A stretch of DNA of 64,000 bases from Thermococcus sp. 4557 (GCF_000221185.1 NC_015865.1:1860001-1924000); one strand, 5' to 3'; positions 17,569 through 27,007 are shown, counted from the first letter of the stretch. Program-made: numbers and translations. The notes: generated by a model from the letters alone, not told the origin.

Positions 17569-18255
17569 ATGCACATAGAAAGGCTCGATTTTGAGAACTC
17601 TCCATACCTGGGCGTTTACGGCACCGCCACCGACAGGTTAGCCCTTATCAGGGAGGGCCTCGGCGAGAAGAAGCTCGAGGTTCTCAGGGAGGTTCTCAAG
17701 GTTCCGCTCATTGAAACGAGCATAATGAAGTCGCGCATAGTGGGTATATTCGCGGCCGGGAACTCCAACGCGATAGTCGTCCCCTGGTACGTCTGGGACG
17801 CCGAGCTGGAGAAGATAAACGGCCAGCTCAGAGAGCACGGGATTGACACCGAGATAGTCCCGTTCCAGAGCACCCTCACGGCCTTCGGCAACCTCATCCT
17901 TGCCAACGACAGGGCGGCACTGGTGAGTGCAAAGTTCAGCCGCGAGGAGACCAAGAGGCTCGAGGATGTACTCGGCGTCGAGGTCGAGAGGGGCATGATA
18001 GGCGACTTCCACGCCGTGGGAAGCGTTGGAGTGGTCACCAACAGGGGCGGACTCGTTCACCCCGAGGCAACCGACGAGGAGCTCGAGTGGCTCCGCGACC
18101 TGTTCAAGGTTGATATCTACGTTGGAACCGCCAACATGGGCGTTCCCTTCGTTGGTTCCTGCATGCTGGCGAACTCTCACGGTGTTGTCGTCGGGCACCT
18201 GACCACCGGACCCGAGATAGTGAAGATTGAAGAAGCCTTGGGCTTCCTTGACTGA
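17569..18255 (+). CDS. eif6: Translation initiation factor aIF6
   Basis: A 228-residue protein with the fivefold pseudo-symmetric pentein fold; repeats such as GIFAAGNSNAIVVP, LILANDRAALVS and CMLANSHGVVV recur about every 45 residues. aIF6 binds the large subunit and prevents premature subunit joining. It starts at ATG 17569 behind GAGGTGACGAG, within the ribosomal operon. Confidence 0.96.
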   Translation: MHIERLDFENSPYLGVYGTATDRLALIREGLGEKKLEVLREVLKVPLIETSIMKSRIVGIFAAGNSNAIVVPWYVWDAELEKINGQLREHGIDTEIVPFQSTLTAFGNLILANDRAALVSAKFSREETKRLEDVLGVEVERGMIGDFHAVGSVGVVTNRGGLVHPEATDEELEWLRDLFKVDIYVGTANMGVPFVGSCMLANSHGVVVGHLTTGPEIVKIEEALGFLD

Positions 18256-18272
18256 TGATGGAGGTGTGAGCT

Positions 18273-18503
18273 ATGGAGGTTAAGGTCTTCCGCGTTAAGG
18301 GCGTTTTCGAGAGGAACGGAAAGAGGGAGAGGTTCACCAGGGAATACCGCGGCCTCAAGGCCGAGGACGTCGTTGAGATACTCTACTCTGAGGTCGGCAG
18401 CAAGCACCGCGTTCCGAGGAACAAGATATGGATCGAGAGCGTCGAGGAGATAAAGCCCGAAGAGGCCGAGAACCCTATAGTCAGAAAGCTCAGCGGGCTC
18501 TGA
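18273..18503 (+). CDS. rplX: 50S ribosomal protein LX (L18Ae/L20a)
   Basis: A 76-residue protein; [20 protein letters not shown] and [22 protein letters not shown] match the archaeal LX family. It is the last gene of the operon here. In many archaea pfdA and ftsY follow LX, but here an opposite-strand gene follows. Confidence 0.95.
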   Translation: MEVKVFRVKGVFERNGKRERFTREYRGLKAEDVVEILYSEVGSKHRVPRNKIWIESVEEIKPEEAENPIVRKLSGL

Positions 18504-18571
18504 TTTCCTTTTCTATTCTCCTTCGAACCGGATGAGGGTCTGCCCGTTGTGCATCCCAAAAAAGTGTGGAT

Positions 18572-19177
18572 TTAAATCCCTTTCTCCCTCCAGCCGAGAA
18601 CCCTCGACTGGTAGTGCCTCTTCGGGAATATCTCCAGGGGGTTGATTCCCCTCTCACGGAGCAGGTGCCTCAGCTCGACCTCGTAGTCGGCCTTCTCCAG
18701 CTCCTCGCTCTCCCTGATTTCAACGACGAAGAGCTTCTCCGTCAGCTCCCTTATCGTCTTGTAGCCGAGGCCGAGTAGTGGTCGTATGTAAGCGACGTTG
18801 AAGCGGTCCTCCAGGGAGCGGGCCTTCGGCAGGTCGAGGAAAGGAACCCTGTCGTCCCTCCTCGTTCCGTCGCTCACGCGCTCGACTTCGGGCATTGAAG
18901 CCACAGCCTCTAGGGCCCTCTCGTGAATGAACTGAATAGCGTTGTTAGGGTGGCCGTCTTTGATCGCCATGTCCGCGGCTTTCTCCAGAATCTCCCCTGG
19001 CAGATAGACGACCTGGTGCTCGAAGCCCAGCCTTTCTGCGGTCTCTTTAGCGAAGTTCCAGTTGTCGAGCAGGCCGAAGCTGACGGTTACCAGTCTCACA
19101 TCGTAGCCGAGTCTGGTTAGAATCCACGCGCTCAGGCTTGAGTCCTTTCCGCCGGAGTAGAGATGATGGACGAGCAT
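18572..19177 (-). CDS. PP-loop ATP-binding protein (adenine nucleotide alpha-hydrolase family)
   Basis: A 201-residue protein whose N-terminus HHLYSGGKDSSLSAWIL carries the SGGKDS PP-loop that binds ATP and activates a substrate by adenylation. DGTRRDDRVPF and RPLLGLGYKTIREL follow. The family includes tRNA-modifying and diphthamide ligases; this short member is not assigned to a substrate. The start at 19177 follows GGGGTGAGG; an upstream ATG at 19195 lies before that site. Confidence 0.8.
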   Translation of the reverse strand: MLVHHLYSGGKDSSLSAWILTRLGYDVRLVTVSFGLLDNWNFAKETAERLGFEHQVVYLPGEILEKAADMAIKDGHPNNAIQFIHERALEAVASMPEVERVSDGTRRDDRVPFLDLPKARSLEDRFNVAYIRPLLGLGYKTIRELTEKLFVVEIRESEELEKADYEVELRHLLRERGINPLEIFPKRHYQSRVLGWREKGI

Positions 19178-19276
19178 AGCCTCACCCCGTTTCATCGATG
19201 ATTGTTGCCAACACCTTTAAAAGGCCAACCTTTATAAGGCCTTCAGCAAACCGCGAGAGGCTTAGAGGTGAGAGAG

Positions 19277-19693
19277 ATGGAGAAACGCTTACCTGGAAAA
19301 GTGAGACGCGCCGTGCGGGCGAGATACTACGATATCCCTCCACGTGCGTGGATAGGCAAGAGAGGGCTTGATGAGGGTGTCATCGAGGAGATAAACACAC
19401 AGCTTGAGAAGGACGGCATCCTCAAGGTCGAGATAAGGAAGGGTGCCCTTATCAACACCGGACTCGACAGGCAGGCCCTGGCCAGAAAGGTCGCGGAAAT
19501 GACTGACAGCGAACTCATCGACGTGCGCGGCAAAAGGTTTATATTGTTCAAACCGAGGGAAGGTTGGGAAAAGTATTTAAGGAAGCTCCAGAGAAAGGAG
19601 CTTTCGAAGGAAAAGCGGGAGGAGAAGCCCGTTAAGAAAGTCAAGCTCGATATCGCTCAATTCAGGAGGAAATTCAAGAAGGGGAGGGATTGA
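19277..19693 (+). CDS. YhbY/CRM-domain RNA-binding protein
   Basis: A 138-residue protein. The C-terminal part of the visible fold (GVIEEINTQLEKDGILKVEIRKG...RGKRFILFKP) matches the ribosome-associated YhbY fold, which contacts rRNA. A basic N-terminus and a Lys/Glu-rich tail (about 100-138) flank it. ATG 19277 follows GAGGTGAGAG. It is three bases from the S19e gene and probably co-transcribed, so a role in ribosome assembly is likely. Confidence 0.8.
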   Translation: MEKRLPGKVRRAVRARYYDIPPRAWIGKRGLDEGVIEEINTQLEKDGILKVEIRKGALINTGLDRQALARKVAEMTDSELIDVRGKRFILFKPREGWEKYLRKLQRKELSKEKREEKPVKKVKLDIAQFRRKFKKGRD

Positions 19694-19696
19694 AGG

Positions 19697-20149
19697 ATGG
19701 CGACTGTTTACGACGTTCCCGGTGATTTGCTCGTTGAGAGGGTTGCTCAGAAGCTCAAGGAGATAGAGGCCATAAAGCCGCCCGAGTGGGCTCCGTTCGT
19801 CAAGACCGGCAGGCACAAGGAGAGGATCCCGGAGCAGGACGACTGGTGGTACTACAGGGTCGCCAGCGTCTTCAGGAAGGTCTACGTCGACGGCCCGGTC
19901 GGCATCGAGAGGCTCAGGACCTGGTACGGCGGCAGGAAGAACCGCGGCCACGCCCCGGAGCACTTCTACAAGGCCGGAGGAAGCATCATAAGGAAGGCCC
20001 TCCAGCAGCTCGAGGCCGCCGGCTTCGTCCAGAAGGTTCCGGGCGAGGGAAGGACCGTCACCCCGCAGGGACAGAGCTTCCTCGACAAGATCGCCACCGA
20101 GCTCAAGAAGGAGCTCGAGGAGCAGATCCCCGAGCTCAAGAAGTACTGA
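19697..20149 (+). CDS. rps19e: 30S ribosomal protein S19e
   Basis: A 150-residue protein; [40 protein letters not shown] and [17 protein letters not shown] are S19e signatures. It binds 16S rRNA in the head of the small subunit. The start follows GGAGGG(ATTGAAGG). Confidence 0.97.
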   Translation: MATVYDVPGDLLVERVAQKLKEIEAIKPPEWAPFVKTGRHKERIPEQDDWWYYRVASVFRKVYVDGPVGIERLRTWYGGRKNRGHAPEHFYKAGGSIIRKALQQLEAAGFVQKVPGEGRTVTPQGQSFLDKIATELKKELEEQIPELKKY

Positions 20150-20509
20150 GCTCGGCCTTTTTTCAAACCTCTGTCCCCTTCTGCCGGCTTTCTATGCCAG
20201 GAAATGTTTTTTAGGGCCGCCTCGAATTTTTCTATGGGTTTCGATTAATACTCCGAACGCTATCCACCTGTGGAATCCTCATAAGACCGCTTATACATAG
20301 CCCTCATCCTCCTGGCCAGGGCAGGTCAGTTTCAGCTATCCCCAATGTTCTGACGGCTCTGAACCCTTTGGAGGCTTCAAAACGGCGGTGTGGCTCGTCG
20401 TGGCAATCCTCGGGGCGGCGGTTCTCATCCTGACCCTGGGGAGAAGATGAGACCCTGAAACGCAAAGCCTTTTAACCCCCTCCCCAATCTTAACCCGGAG
20501 GTGAGGGCC
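20150..20509 (+). other. Intergenic region with a short membrane-helix reading frame
   Basis: This 360-base gap holds no normal gene. A frame open from 20301 to TGA 20450 reads through a Gly/Ser-rich stretch into WLVVAILGAAVLILTLGRR, a membrane helix with a basic end. Its only start is GTG 20388, giving 20 residues. It may be a microprotein or the relic of a lost surface-protein C-terminus. Confidence 0.35.
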
Positions 20510-20848
20510 ATGGCTGAGGACATAGAGGAAATCAGGAAGCGCAAACTCATGGAACTCCAGAAGAAGTATCTTGAACAGCAGAAGGCCCAGGAGGAGGCTT
20601 TGAGGCAGGAGATGGAGCTTGAGGCCCAGCTCGATGCCATAATGCGGAGAATTCTTACCCCCGAGGCAAGGGAGAGACTCGGCAGGGTTAAGCTCGTCAA
20701 GCCAGAGCTTGCGAGACAGGTTGAGCTCGTTCTGGTCCAGCTCTACCAGGCGGGCCAGATAAGGGAGCCCATCGACGACGCCAAGCTCAAGAGGATTCTG
20801 GCCCAGATAGACGAGAGAACGCGCAGGGACTACACGATTAAATGGTGA
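20510..20848 (+). CDS. PDCD5-family DNA-binding protein
   Basis: A 112-residue helical protein. IEEIRKRKLMELQKKYLEQQ at the N-terminus and ILTPEARERLGRVKLVKPEL match the archaeal PDCD5/TFAR19 family, a compact triple-helix bundle with nucleic-acid affinity. ATG 20510 follows GGAGGTGAGGGCC. It is followed by a short protein in the same direction 17 bases on. Confidence 0.92.
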   Translation: MAEDIEEIRKRKLMELQKKYLEQQKAQEEALRQEMELEAQLDAIMRRILTPEARERLGRVKLVKPELARQVELVLVQLYQAGQIREPIDDAKLKRILAQIDERTRRDYTIKW

Positions 20849-20865
20849 GCCCGGAAGGTGACCCA

Positions 20866-21144
20866 ATGGACGCCAAGCAGATAGTGGACATCCTTGACGA
20901 AAAGGGAGAGGTTAGTCTGGACACCTGGAAGGCCGTCTCGGTTAAGAAGAACAAGGACGGGACGGTCGATCTTCTCTACCGCAACCTCCACGTTGGGACC
21001 GACGACGACCCCGTTTTCCTCTGGATTTACGCGAACATAGTTGAGGAGGACTGGGACGTCCGGGTTCTGGAGAGGATAACCTTCAAGCGCGAGGACCTCG
21101 CCTGGTTACTCCGCTACATAGTTAAAAAAGGCGAAGGTTTATAA
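20866..21144 (+). CDS. Conserved hypothetical protein, 92 residues
   Basis: It starts at ATG 20866 behind GGAAGGTGA. The product is acidic in the middle (VGTDDDPVFLWIYANIVEEDW) with predicted alpha/beta structure and no recognised motif. It is transcribed with the PDCD5 gene. Its end overlaps the first of two TATA-like elements before TFB. Confidence 0.65.
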   Translation: MDAKQIVDILDEKGEVSLDTWKAVSVKKNKDGTVDLLYRNLHVGTDDDPVFLWIYANIVEEDWDVRVLERITFKREDLAWLLRYIVKKGEGL

Positions 21145-21160
21145 GGGCTATATAAAATAG
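21134..21160 (+). promoter_or_regulatory. Tandem TATA elements before TFB
   Basis: AAGGTTTATAAGG (about 21134-21146) and GCTATATAAAATAG (about 21147-21160). The second lies about 28 bases before the GTG start, predicting a very short leader; the first overlaps the stop of the upstream gene. Confidence 0.5.
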
Positions 21161-21182
21161 CCGGCCGGTTGGGGGTGTTGGA

Positions 21183-22082
21183 GTGAGCAATCGTAGGGTT
21201 TGCCCGGTCTGCGGCTCGACGGAGTTCATATACGACCCGGGTAGGGGCGAGATAATCTGTAAGGTTTGCGGTTACGTTATTGAGGAAAACGTCGTTGATA
21301 CGGGGCCGGAGTGGCGCGCTTTTGACGCCAGTCAGAGGGAGAAGCGTGCCCGCGTTGGAGCCCCTGAGAGCATTCTCCTTCACGACAAGGGACTCTCAAC
21401 CGACATCGGCATCGACAGGAACCTCTCCGGACTGATGCGTGAGAAAATGTACAGGCTCAGGAAGTGGCAGAGCCGCCTCCGCGTCAGCGACGCCGCCGAG
21501 CGTAACCTCGCGTTCGCACTGAGCGAGCTGGATAGAATCGCCTCCCAGCTGAAGCTCCCGAGGCATGTCGAGGAGGAGGCCGCGAGGCTCTACCGTGAGG
21601 CCGTGAGAAAGGGGCTTATAAGGGGCCGTTCAATTGAAAGCGTAATAGCGGCGTGCGTTTACGCATCCTGCAGGCTTCTGAAGGTTCCGAGAACCCTCGA
21701 CGAGATAGCCGACATATCCCGCGTTGACAAGAAGGAGATAGGAAGGAGCTTCCGCTTCATAGCCAGGAACCTGAACCTCACCCCCAAGAAGCTCTTCGTC
21801 AAGCCAACCGACTACGTCAACAAGTTCGCAGACGAACTCGGCATGAGCGAACGTGTCAGGAGAAGGGCCATCGCGATACTGGAGGAGGCTTACGACCGCG
21901 GACTCACAAGCGGAAAGAGCCCGGCCGGCCTGGTCGCGGCCGCCCTCTACATAGCCGGCCTCTTGGAGGACGAGAAGAGAACCCAGCGCGAGGTGGCCGA
22001 GGTAGCGCGCGTCACCGAGGTCACCGTCAGGAACCGCTACAAGGAGCTCGTGGACAAGCTCAACCTGAAGATTCCGGTTTGA
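21183..22082 (+). CDS. tfb: Transcription initiation factor TFB
   Basis: A 299-residue TFIIB homologue. The N-terminal zinc ribbon (CPVCGS...CKVCG, about residues 7-28) is followed by the B-reader (EWRAFDASQREKRARVGAP) and two cyclin repeats (about 110-200 and 205-299). TFB binds the BRE next to the TATA box with TBP and recruits RNA polymerase. The GTG start is preceded by GGGGGTG. Thermococcales often have two TFB genes; only this one is present here. Confidence 0.97.
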   Translation: MSNRRVCPVCGSTEFIYDPGRGEIICKVCGYVIEENVVDTGPEWRAFDASQREKRARVGAPESILLHDKGLSTDIGIDRNLSGLMREKMYRLRKWQSRLRVSDAAERNLAFALSELDRIASQLKLPRHVEEEAARLYREAVRKGLIRGRSIESVIAACVYASCRLLKVPRTLDEIADISRVDKKEIGRSFRFIARNLNLTPKKLFVKPTDYVNKFADELGMSERVRRRAIAILEEAYDRGLTSGKSPAGLVAAALYIAGLLEDEKRTQREVAEVARVTEVTVRNRYKELVDKLNLKIPV

Positions 22083-22096
22083 GGAAAAGAAAAGGG

Positions 22097-23122
22097 TCAG
22101 CGCTTCCCGAACCAGCTTTCCAGCGTTGCCTGCTTTCCCGCTTTCACCGCTTTTTTCAGCCTCTCAAGTCCGTTCTTCACCCTCTCCTCGCTGAAGTCGT
22201 GCTCGTCGCAGAGGAACTTGAGGATTCCCTCCTCGTCCGGCTCGCGCCACTTGAGCTCGTATTCGTCGGTGACTGGGGGATTCAGGAAGAACTCCTTTAT
22301 CGCGTAGAGGTCAACCTCGCTGTCCTTGTTGTACTTCTTCAGCGGGTCTTTTGTGCGCTTGACGATGGTGAGGGCCTTTTTCGGTCCGATTCCCTTTATT
22401 CCGCCGGGGTTGTAGTCCGTGCCGACCAGTATGGCCATCTCTATGAGCTTCTCCCTGTCTATGCCGAGCTCCTTGAGAACCTCCTCCAGAACTATCAGCT
22501 CGGGCCGAACTTCAACGTAGACGTTCTTTCCGGGGAGCTTTCTCCGGCCGGTTATCGTGACGTTCCTCACCAGCCTGGGCGCGCCGAAGAGGAGCGAGTC
22601 GTAGTCCTGACTTGCGGAGGCGTAGACCTTCTTTCTGGCGGCCATGTATGCCGCCTGGGCCTCACCCTCGCTCGGCGCTTGGATCACGGGGATTCCCATC
22701 AGCTCAAGGAGCCTCTTGGCGTCGTTTATCAGCCCCTCATTAACCCTGGTTGCGCGCATTGCGTACTTCTTCGCCTCCTCAAGGTTGCCGCGCTCCAGGG
22801 CCTCGTACCACTTCTCCTTGGCCTCTTCCCTCGCCTCGCGGCGCTTCTCTATCTCCTTCTTCTTGAACTCCGGCGGCTTTCCGTCGAAAACGTACGCGGG
22901 CTTTATTCCAGCCTCCATGAGGTTGATGTTCCTGTAGAAGAGGCCGCTGAGGTGGGAGGTTATCCTCCCGCGGGAGTCCATGAGCGGCGTCCCGTCGCGC
23001 TGCCTTATGGTTGAAAGGAACTGATATATGGCATTGAACGCGTCAATTGCGACCTTTCTGCCGTAGAGGTTCTCCAGTTCTATCTCCTTCCTCGGAACGA
23101 GCTCGCCTATCTGTACTCCCAT
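22097..23122 (-). CDS. fen: Flap endonuclease 1
   Basis: A 341-residue structure-specific nuclease. The N domain ([20 protein letters not shown]) and I domain ([48 protein letters not shown]) carry the acidic metal ligands and helix-hairpin-helix. QATLESWF at the C-terminus is a PCNA-binding PIP box. It removes 5' flaps during Okazaki fragment maturation and repair. Convergent with tfb. Confidence 0.97.
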   Translation of the reverse strand: MGVQIGELVPRKEIELENLYGRKVAIDAFNAIYQFLSTIRQRDGTPLMDSRGRITSHLSGLFYRNINLMEAGIKPAYVFDGKPPEFKKKEIEKRREAREEAKEKWYEALERGNLEEAKKYAMRATRVNEGLINDAKRLLELMGIPVIQAPSEGEAQAAYMAARKKVYASASQDYDSLLFGAPRLVRNVTITGRRKLPGKNVYVEVRPELIVLEEVLKELGIDREKLIEMAILVGTDYNPGGIKGIGPKKALTIVKRTKDPLKKYNKDSEVDLYAIKEFFLNPPVTDEYELKWREPDEEGILKFLCDEHDFSEERVKNGLERLKKAVKAGKQATLESWFGKR

Positions 23123-23170
23123 ACCATCACCCCTTGGAGAAAGAAAGTCATGGGGCTATTTAGGGTTTGT

Positions 23171-23659
23171 CTATACCTTTGCCTCATCCAGGGTCTTCGT
23201 CAGGTCGTCCACGTCCTTCTCCGTGATGCCCCGCTCTATGAGGAACCGGTTGTAGTTGTCTTCCCGCTGCCTCTCCCGCGTGTACACCCAGCCCATCGCG
23301 GCTATAAGGGCCGCCATGCCGAGGAGCACCTGCCAGCCGAGCTCCGTGAGGTCGAGTGTTATGAGGAGCTCTTTCACGAGCGCCAGCACGCCGATTTCCA
23401 CGACGTTCTTCATCGGGACGTGGTGGTAGATGATGTACATGACGATTATCTCGAAGATCTCAAGGAATATCAGGATGAGAACTATGCCCTGGAGGGCGTC
23501 TTCCGGAGCGAAATGGATGAGCGAGTTTACCGCGAGATCCCATATCATCCTGACGACGTAGAGCATGGTCAGGGTGCCCAGGGCTATCACAACGAAGTCG
23601 AAGAGACTGCTCAGCAGGCGGAGGGCCCTGCGTTCCACCCTGCTCCCAAAAGTTCGCAC
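23171..23659 (-). CDS. PsiE-like membrane protein
   Basis: A 162-residue protein with four hydrophobic segments (about residues 22-45, 60-80, 85-105, 125-145) and the pattern of phosphate-starvation-inducible PsiE proteins. GTG 23659 is chosen as start since AGGTGGT lies five bases upstream; an extended frame reaches 23740 without such a site. The role is not established. Confidence 0.72.
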   Translation of the reverse strand: MRTFGSRVERRALRLLSSLFDFVVIALGTLTMLYVVRMIWDLAVNSLIHFAPEDALQGIVLILIFLEIFEIIVMYIIYHHVPMKNVVEIGVLALVKELLITLDLTELGWQVLLGMAALIAAMGWVYTRERQREDNYNRFLIERGITEKDVDDLTKTLDEAKV

Positions 23660-23853
23660 GTTACCACCTGAGTTGTATATTTGGACGAGGAGTCTAATAA
23701 GTATTTCGAAGTTCTCGGGTTCTGAATCAACGGTGTCCAACCTCTGGTTCTTTAACGTCCGTCGAGTTTCCTATCGTCAAAAAGAGAGGAGAAAAGTTAT
23801 AACCGCTTTTACGGACTGGAAAATGTGACTCTCATCGGAGTGAGGTGATTGAG

Positions 23854-25248
23854 ATGGACAGAAACCTTGAGGCACTTTTCAGACCGAAGAGCATCGCCGT
23901 TATCGGCGCTTCGGAGAAGCCGGGCAAGATCGGCTACGCTGTTATGAAGAACCTCGTCGAGTACGGCTACGAGGGCAAGATATACCCGGTCAACGTTAAG
24001 GGTGTTGAGATAGAGATAAACGGGAAGAAGTTCAAGTCCTACAAGAGCATCCTCGACGTTCCGGACGAGGTTGACATGGCCGTCATAATCGTCCCGGCCA
24101 AGTTCGTCCCGCAGGTCGTTGAGGAGTGCGGCCAGAAGGGCGTCAAGGTTCTCCCGATAATCAGCTCGGGCTTCGGCGAGCTCGGCGAGGAGGGCAAGAA
24201 GGTCGAGAGGCAGATAGTCGAGACCGCCCACAAGTACGGCATGAGGATCCTCGGTCCGAACATCTTCGGTGTCGTTTACACCCCGGACAAGCTCAACGCC
24301 ACCTTCGGCCCGACCGACGTCATGCCGGGCAACCTGGCCCTCATCAGCCAGAGCGGAGCTCTTGGAATAGCCCTCATGGGCTGGACCATCCTCGAGAAGG
24401 TTGGTCTCTCGGCCGTCGTCAGCGTCGGAAACAAGAGCGACATAGACGACGCCGACCTGCTCGAGTTCTTCAAGGAGGACGACAACACCAAGGCCATCCT
24501 CATCTACATGGAGGGCGTCAAGGACGGCAGGCGCTTCATGGAGGCCGCCAGGGAGGTCAGCATGGAGAAGCCGATTATCATCATCAAGGCCGGAAGGAGC
24601 GAGCGCGGTGCCAAGGCCGCAGCTTCCCACACCGGTTCGCTCGCCGGTGCCGACAGCATCTACACCGCAGCCTTCAAGCAGAGCGGCGTTCTCCGTGCCC
24701 TCACCATCGGGGAGGCCTTCGACTGGGCCAGGACCCTGAGCAACCTTCCAGAGCCCGAGGGAGAGAACGTTGTCATCCTCACCAACGGCGGTGGAATAGG
24801 AGTTATGGCCACCGATGCCGCCGAGGAGGAGGGACTGCACCTCTACGACGACCTCGAGGAGCTCAAGGTCTTCGCCAACCACATGCCGCCCTTCGGTTCA
24901 TACAAGAACCCGGTCGACCTGACCGGTATGGCCGGCGCGGAGAGCTACGAGGGCGCGGTCAGGGACGCTCTCGCCAACCCGAACATGCACGCCGTGGCTG
25001 TGCTCTACTGCCAGACCGCAGTGCTCGACCCGCGCGACCTGGCCAAGATCGTCATCCGCGAGTACAACGAGAGCGGCAGGAAGAAGCCCCTCGTCGTTGC
25101 CATCGTCGGCGGCATAGAGGCCAAAGAAGCCATCGACATGCTCAACGAGGAGGGCATTCCGGCCTATCCGGAGCCGGAGAGGGCCATCAAGTCCCTCGCG
25201 GCCCTCTACAAGTGGAGCAACTGGAAGAAGAAGCAGAGGAAGAAGTGA
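23854..25248 (+). CDS. ADP-forming acyl-CoA synthetase, alpha subunit
   Basis: A 464-residue protein with a CoA-binding domain (SIAVIGASEKPGKIGYAV, residues 11-28) and two ligase-CoA domains. ISQSGALG and AASHTGSLAG (the latter with the phosphorylated His at about 258) are the active-site segments. In Thermococcales ACD converts acyl-CoA, ADP and phosphate to acid, CoA and ATP, conserving energy from peptide and sugar fermentation. The beta subunit (ATP-grasp) is not nearby, and several alpha paralogues exist, so the preferred acyl-CoA is unknown. ATG 23854 follows GAGGTGATT. Confidence 0.92.
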   Translation: MDRNLEALFRPKSIAVIGASEKPGKIGYAVMKNLVEYGYEGKIYPVNVKGVEIEINGKKFKSYKSILDVPDEVDMAVIIVPAKFVPQVVEECGQKGVKVLPIISSGFGELGEEGKKVERQIVETAHKYGMRILGPNIFGVVYTPDKLNATFGPTDVMPGNLALISQSGALGIALMGWTILEKVGLSAVVSVGNKSDIDDADLLEFFKEDDNTKAILIYMEGVKDGRRFMEAAREVSMEKPIIIIKAGRSERGAKAAASHTGSLAGADSIYTAAFKQSGVLRALTIGEAFDWARTLSNLPEPEGENVVILTNGGGIGVMATDAAEEEGLHLYDDLEELKVFANHMPPFGSYKNPVDLTGMAGAESYEGAVRDALANPNMHAVAVLYCQTAVLDPRDLAKIVIREYNESGRKKPLVVAIVGGIEAKEAIDMLNEEGIPAYPEPERAIKSLAALYKWSNWKKKQRKK

Positions 25249-25302
25249 GGGCATCTCTGCCCCATCCTTATTTTATGTGTTGGTCTTCGAGTTTCGCTGG
25301 GA

Positions 25303-25869
25303 TTACTCGTAGATGAGCTTTAAATCGCTGGTTGCGTTCAGCAGCTCATCGGCCAGTTCCTGCGGGATATCCCTTGGATCGCTATATTCTCCAAGCTCTT
25401 TAACTATGCGTGAGATTTCTTTGAGGGTTCCGAGGTTTTCCCTGACGGTCTCGGTTCTATCAACGTCCGCCCGGGAAAACCCACCTACGAAAAAACCTTC
25501 AATGTGATAAAAGGCCTCCCCAAGTTTGTCGTACTTGAGGTATCCTTCGGGATACTCGTAACTCAGGAACTGGAAAATCCGTCTGACGTGCCTTGCCCTC
25601 AGGTAGTATCCCCCGGCGTATTCGACTATGGTATCTTCAGAAGCATTTTCCTCAAGGAGCCCTTCAAACACCTCGCTCATGTAGCTGAGCTCGTAGATAT
25701 CCTGAGTCGCCGTCAGGTATACCCTGCTCCAGCTCTCTTCATGAACCGTCCTGAGGATTTTTAGGTCATCTTCTGTTTTGTACCATGAATAACTGGAGAT
25801 TACGGAAATGGCAACCAAGACCCCAATCATTATAGCACAAAGTTTTTTCAGAGAGATCACCCAAAACAT
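25303..25869 (-). CDS. Hypothetical protein with N-terminal membrane anchor
   Basis: A 188-residue protein with one hydrophobic segment (about residues 10-27) and a helical, acidic outer part (ETVRENLGTLKEISRIVKEL). Base composition is visibly more AT-rich than its neighbours, and no family is recognised. It stands alone between the ACD gene and the phosphoesterase, so recent acquisition or rapid change is possible. Confidence 0.62.
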   Translation of the reverse strand: MFWVISLKKLCAIMIGVLVAISVISSYSWYKTEDDLKILRTVHEESWSRVYLTATQDIYELSYMSEVFEGLLEENASEDTIVEYAGGYYLRARHVRRIFQFLSYEYPEGYLKYDKLGEAFYHIEGFFVGGFSRADVDRTETVRENLGTLKEISRIVKELGEYSDPRDIPQELADELLNATSDLKLIYE

Positions 25870-25967
25870 GATGACATCAAATATTTATTAAATTGTCGAT
25901 ATTGTGCTGTATTCCAGTCGGCCCAAGGTTTATAACAGTTTAGTCATTCATGAGTTCTGGTGGTCCC

Positions 25968-26675
25968 ATGCTCATCGCCCTCATCTCCGACATCCACTCC
26001 AATCTGGAGGCGCTGAAAGCGGTGTGGAAGGAGATAAAGGACGCAGACGCCGTTCTCTGCATGGGCGATTTGGTCGGCTACGGGGCGAGTCCGAACGAGG
26101 TCGTTGACTTCGTCCGGGAGAGGATGGAGAAGAGAACCTTCCTCTGCGTCCGCGGCAACCACGACAACGCCATCGCCTTCGGGGCGGAGTGGGGCTTCAA
26201 TCCCTACGCGCGGCAGGCGGTTCGCTGGCACCAGCGCGTTATGACCGTGGAAAACCTCGAATTTCTCAGAAGACTTCCTGTGAGACAGCTTTTCACAGAC
26301 GACAGAGGAAGGAGTTATCTGCTCATCCACGGCTCCCCGAGGGCCCCGCTGGACGAGTACCTCTTCCCATGGCTCCCGGAGGGGGAGTTCAAATCGGTTC
26401 TGAGCTACGTCAGACAGGATGACCTCCTGGTCGGCCACACCCACGTGCCGATGCTGAAGGTGCTGGGGGGCAGGAGAATCATCAACCCCGGAGGCGTCGG
26501 GCAGCCCAGGGACGGGGACTGGAGGGCGGCGTATGCGCTGATCGACACAGACGGGGAGCCGCCAGACAACGTTGAGTTCCGCAGGGTGGAGTACGACGTT
26601 CAGGAAGCGGCGAGAAAGATACTCGATGCGGACCTGCCCCGCTTCCTTGCGGAGAGGCTGTATGATGGGTATTGA
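25968..26675 (+). CDS. Metallophosphoesterase (YfcE/MJ0936-like)
   Basis: A 235-residue calcineurin-fold enzyme with all metal-binding motifs: SDIHSN, MGDLVGYGASP, VRGNHDNA, LLIHGSP and GHTHVPM. Relatives hydrolyse phosphodiesters or diadenosine polyphosphates; the substrate is not predictable here. ATG 25968 follows GGTGGTCCC. A TATA box (AAGGTTTATAAC, about 25925-25936) lies 40 bases upstream. Confidence 0.9.
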   Translation: MLIALISDIHSNLEALKAVWKEIKDADAVLCMGDLVGYGASPNEVVDFVRERMEKRTFLCVRGNHDNAIAFGAEWGFNPYARQAVRWHQRVMTVENLEFLRRLPVRQLFTDDRGRSYLLIHGSPRAPLDEYLFPWLPEGEFKSVLSYVRQDDLLVGHTHVPMLKVLGGRRIINPGGVGQPRDGDWRAAYALIDTDGEPPDNVEFRRVEYDVQEAARKILDADLPRFLAERLYDGY

Positions 26676-26686
26676 AAAGGAGGGAA

Positions 26687-27007
26687 TCACTGCCCGAGGC
26701 CGGAGGATTCCCCGGAGCCCTTCACTGAGGAAGGCGGCCTCCTGAGCTTGGATTTGACGGCGAGTTTGCTCGAGTCGATGATTATGACCTCGCCGATGCT
26801 CTTAACGGCGCTGACGGGGATGAGGAGCAGGCCCTCGTGATCCGTGACGAATTCGCTTGTGTCGAGGTCCTCATCCGGCTCGGCAACTATCACGAGAATA
26901 TCACCGGTCTCCTCGTCAAAGCTGAGGTCGTAGACCCAGCCGAGCCTTACACCGGTGTCGGTTATCAGTTCAACGTCCCTAAGCTTGGAAGCCATTATCT
27001 TGACCAT
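26687..27007 (-). CDS. PRC-barrel domain protein
   Basis: A 106-residue protein. ASKLRDVELITDTGVRLGWVYD, SFDEETGDILVIVAEPD and LLIPVSAVKSIGEVIII form a PRC barrel, a small beta fold found in RNA-processing and photosynthetic proteins. The C-terminal 25 residues are basic then Ser/Gly rich. The start at 27007 follows GGGGTGGCGAAA. It lies downstream of the second CDC48 gene in the same direction. Confidence 0.85.
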   Translation of the reverse strand: MVKIMASKLRDVELITDTGVRLGWVYDLSFDEETGDILVIVAEPDEDLDTSEFVTDHEGLLLIPVSAVKSIGEVIIIDSSKLAVKSKLRRPPSSVKGSGESSGLGQ

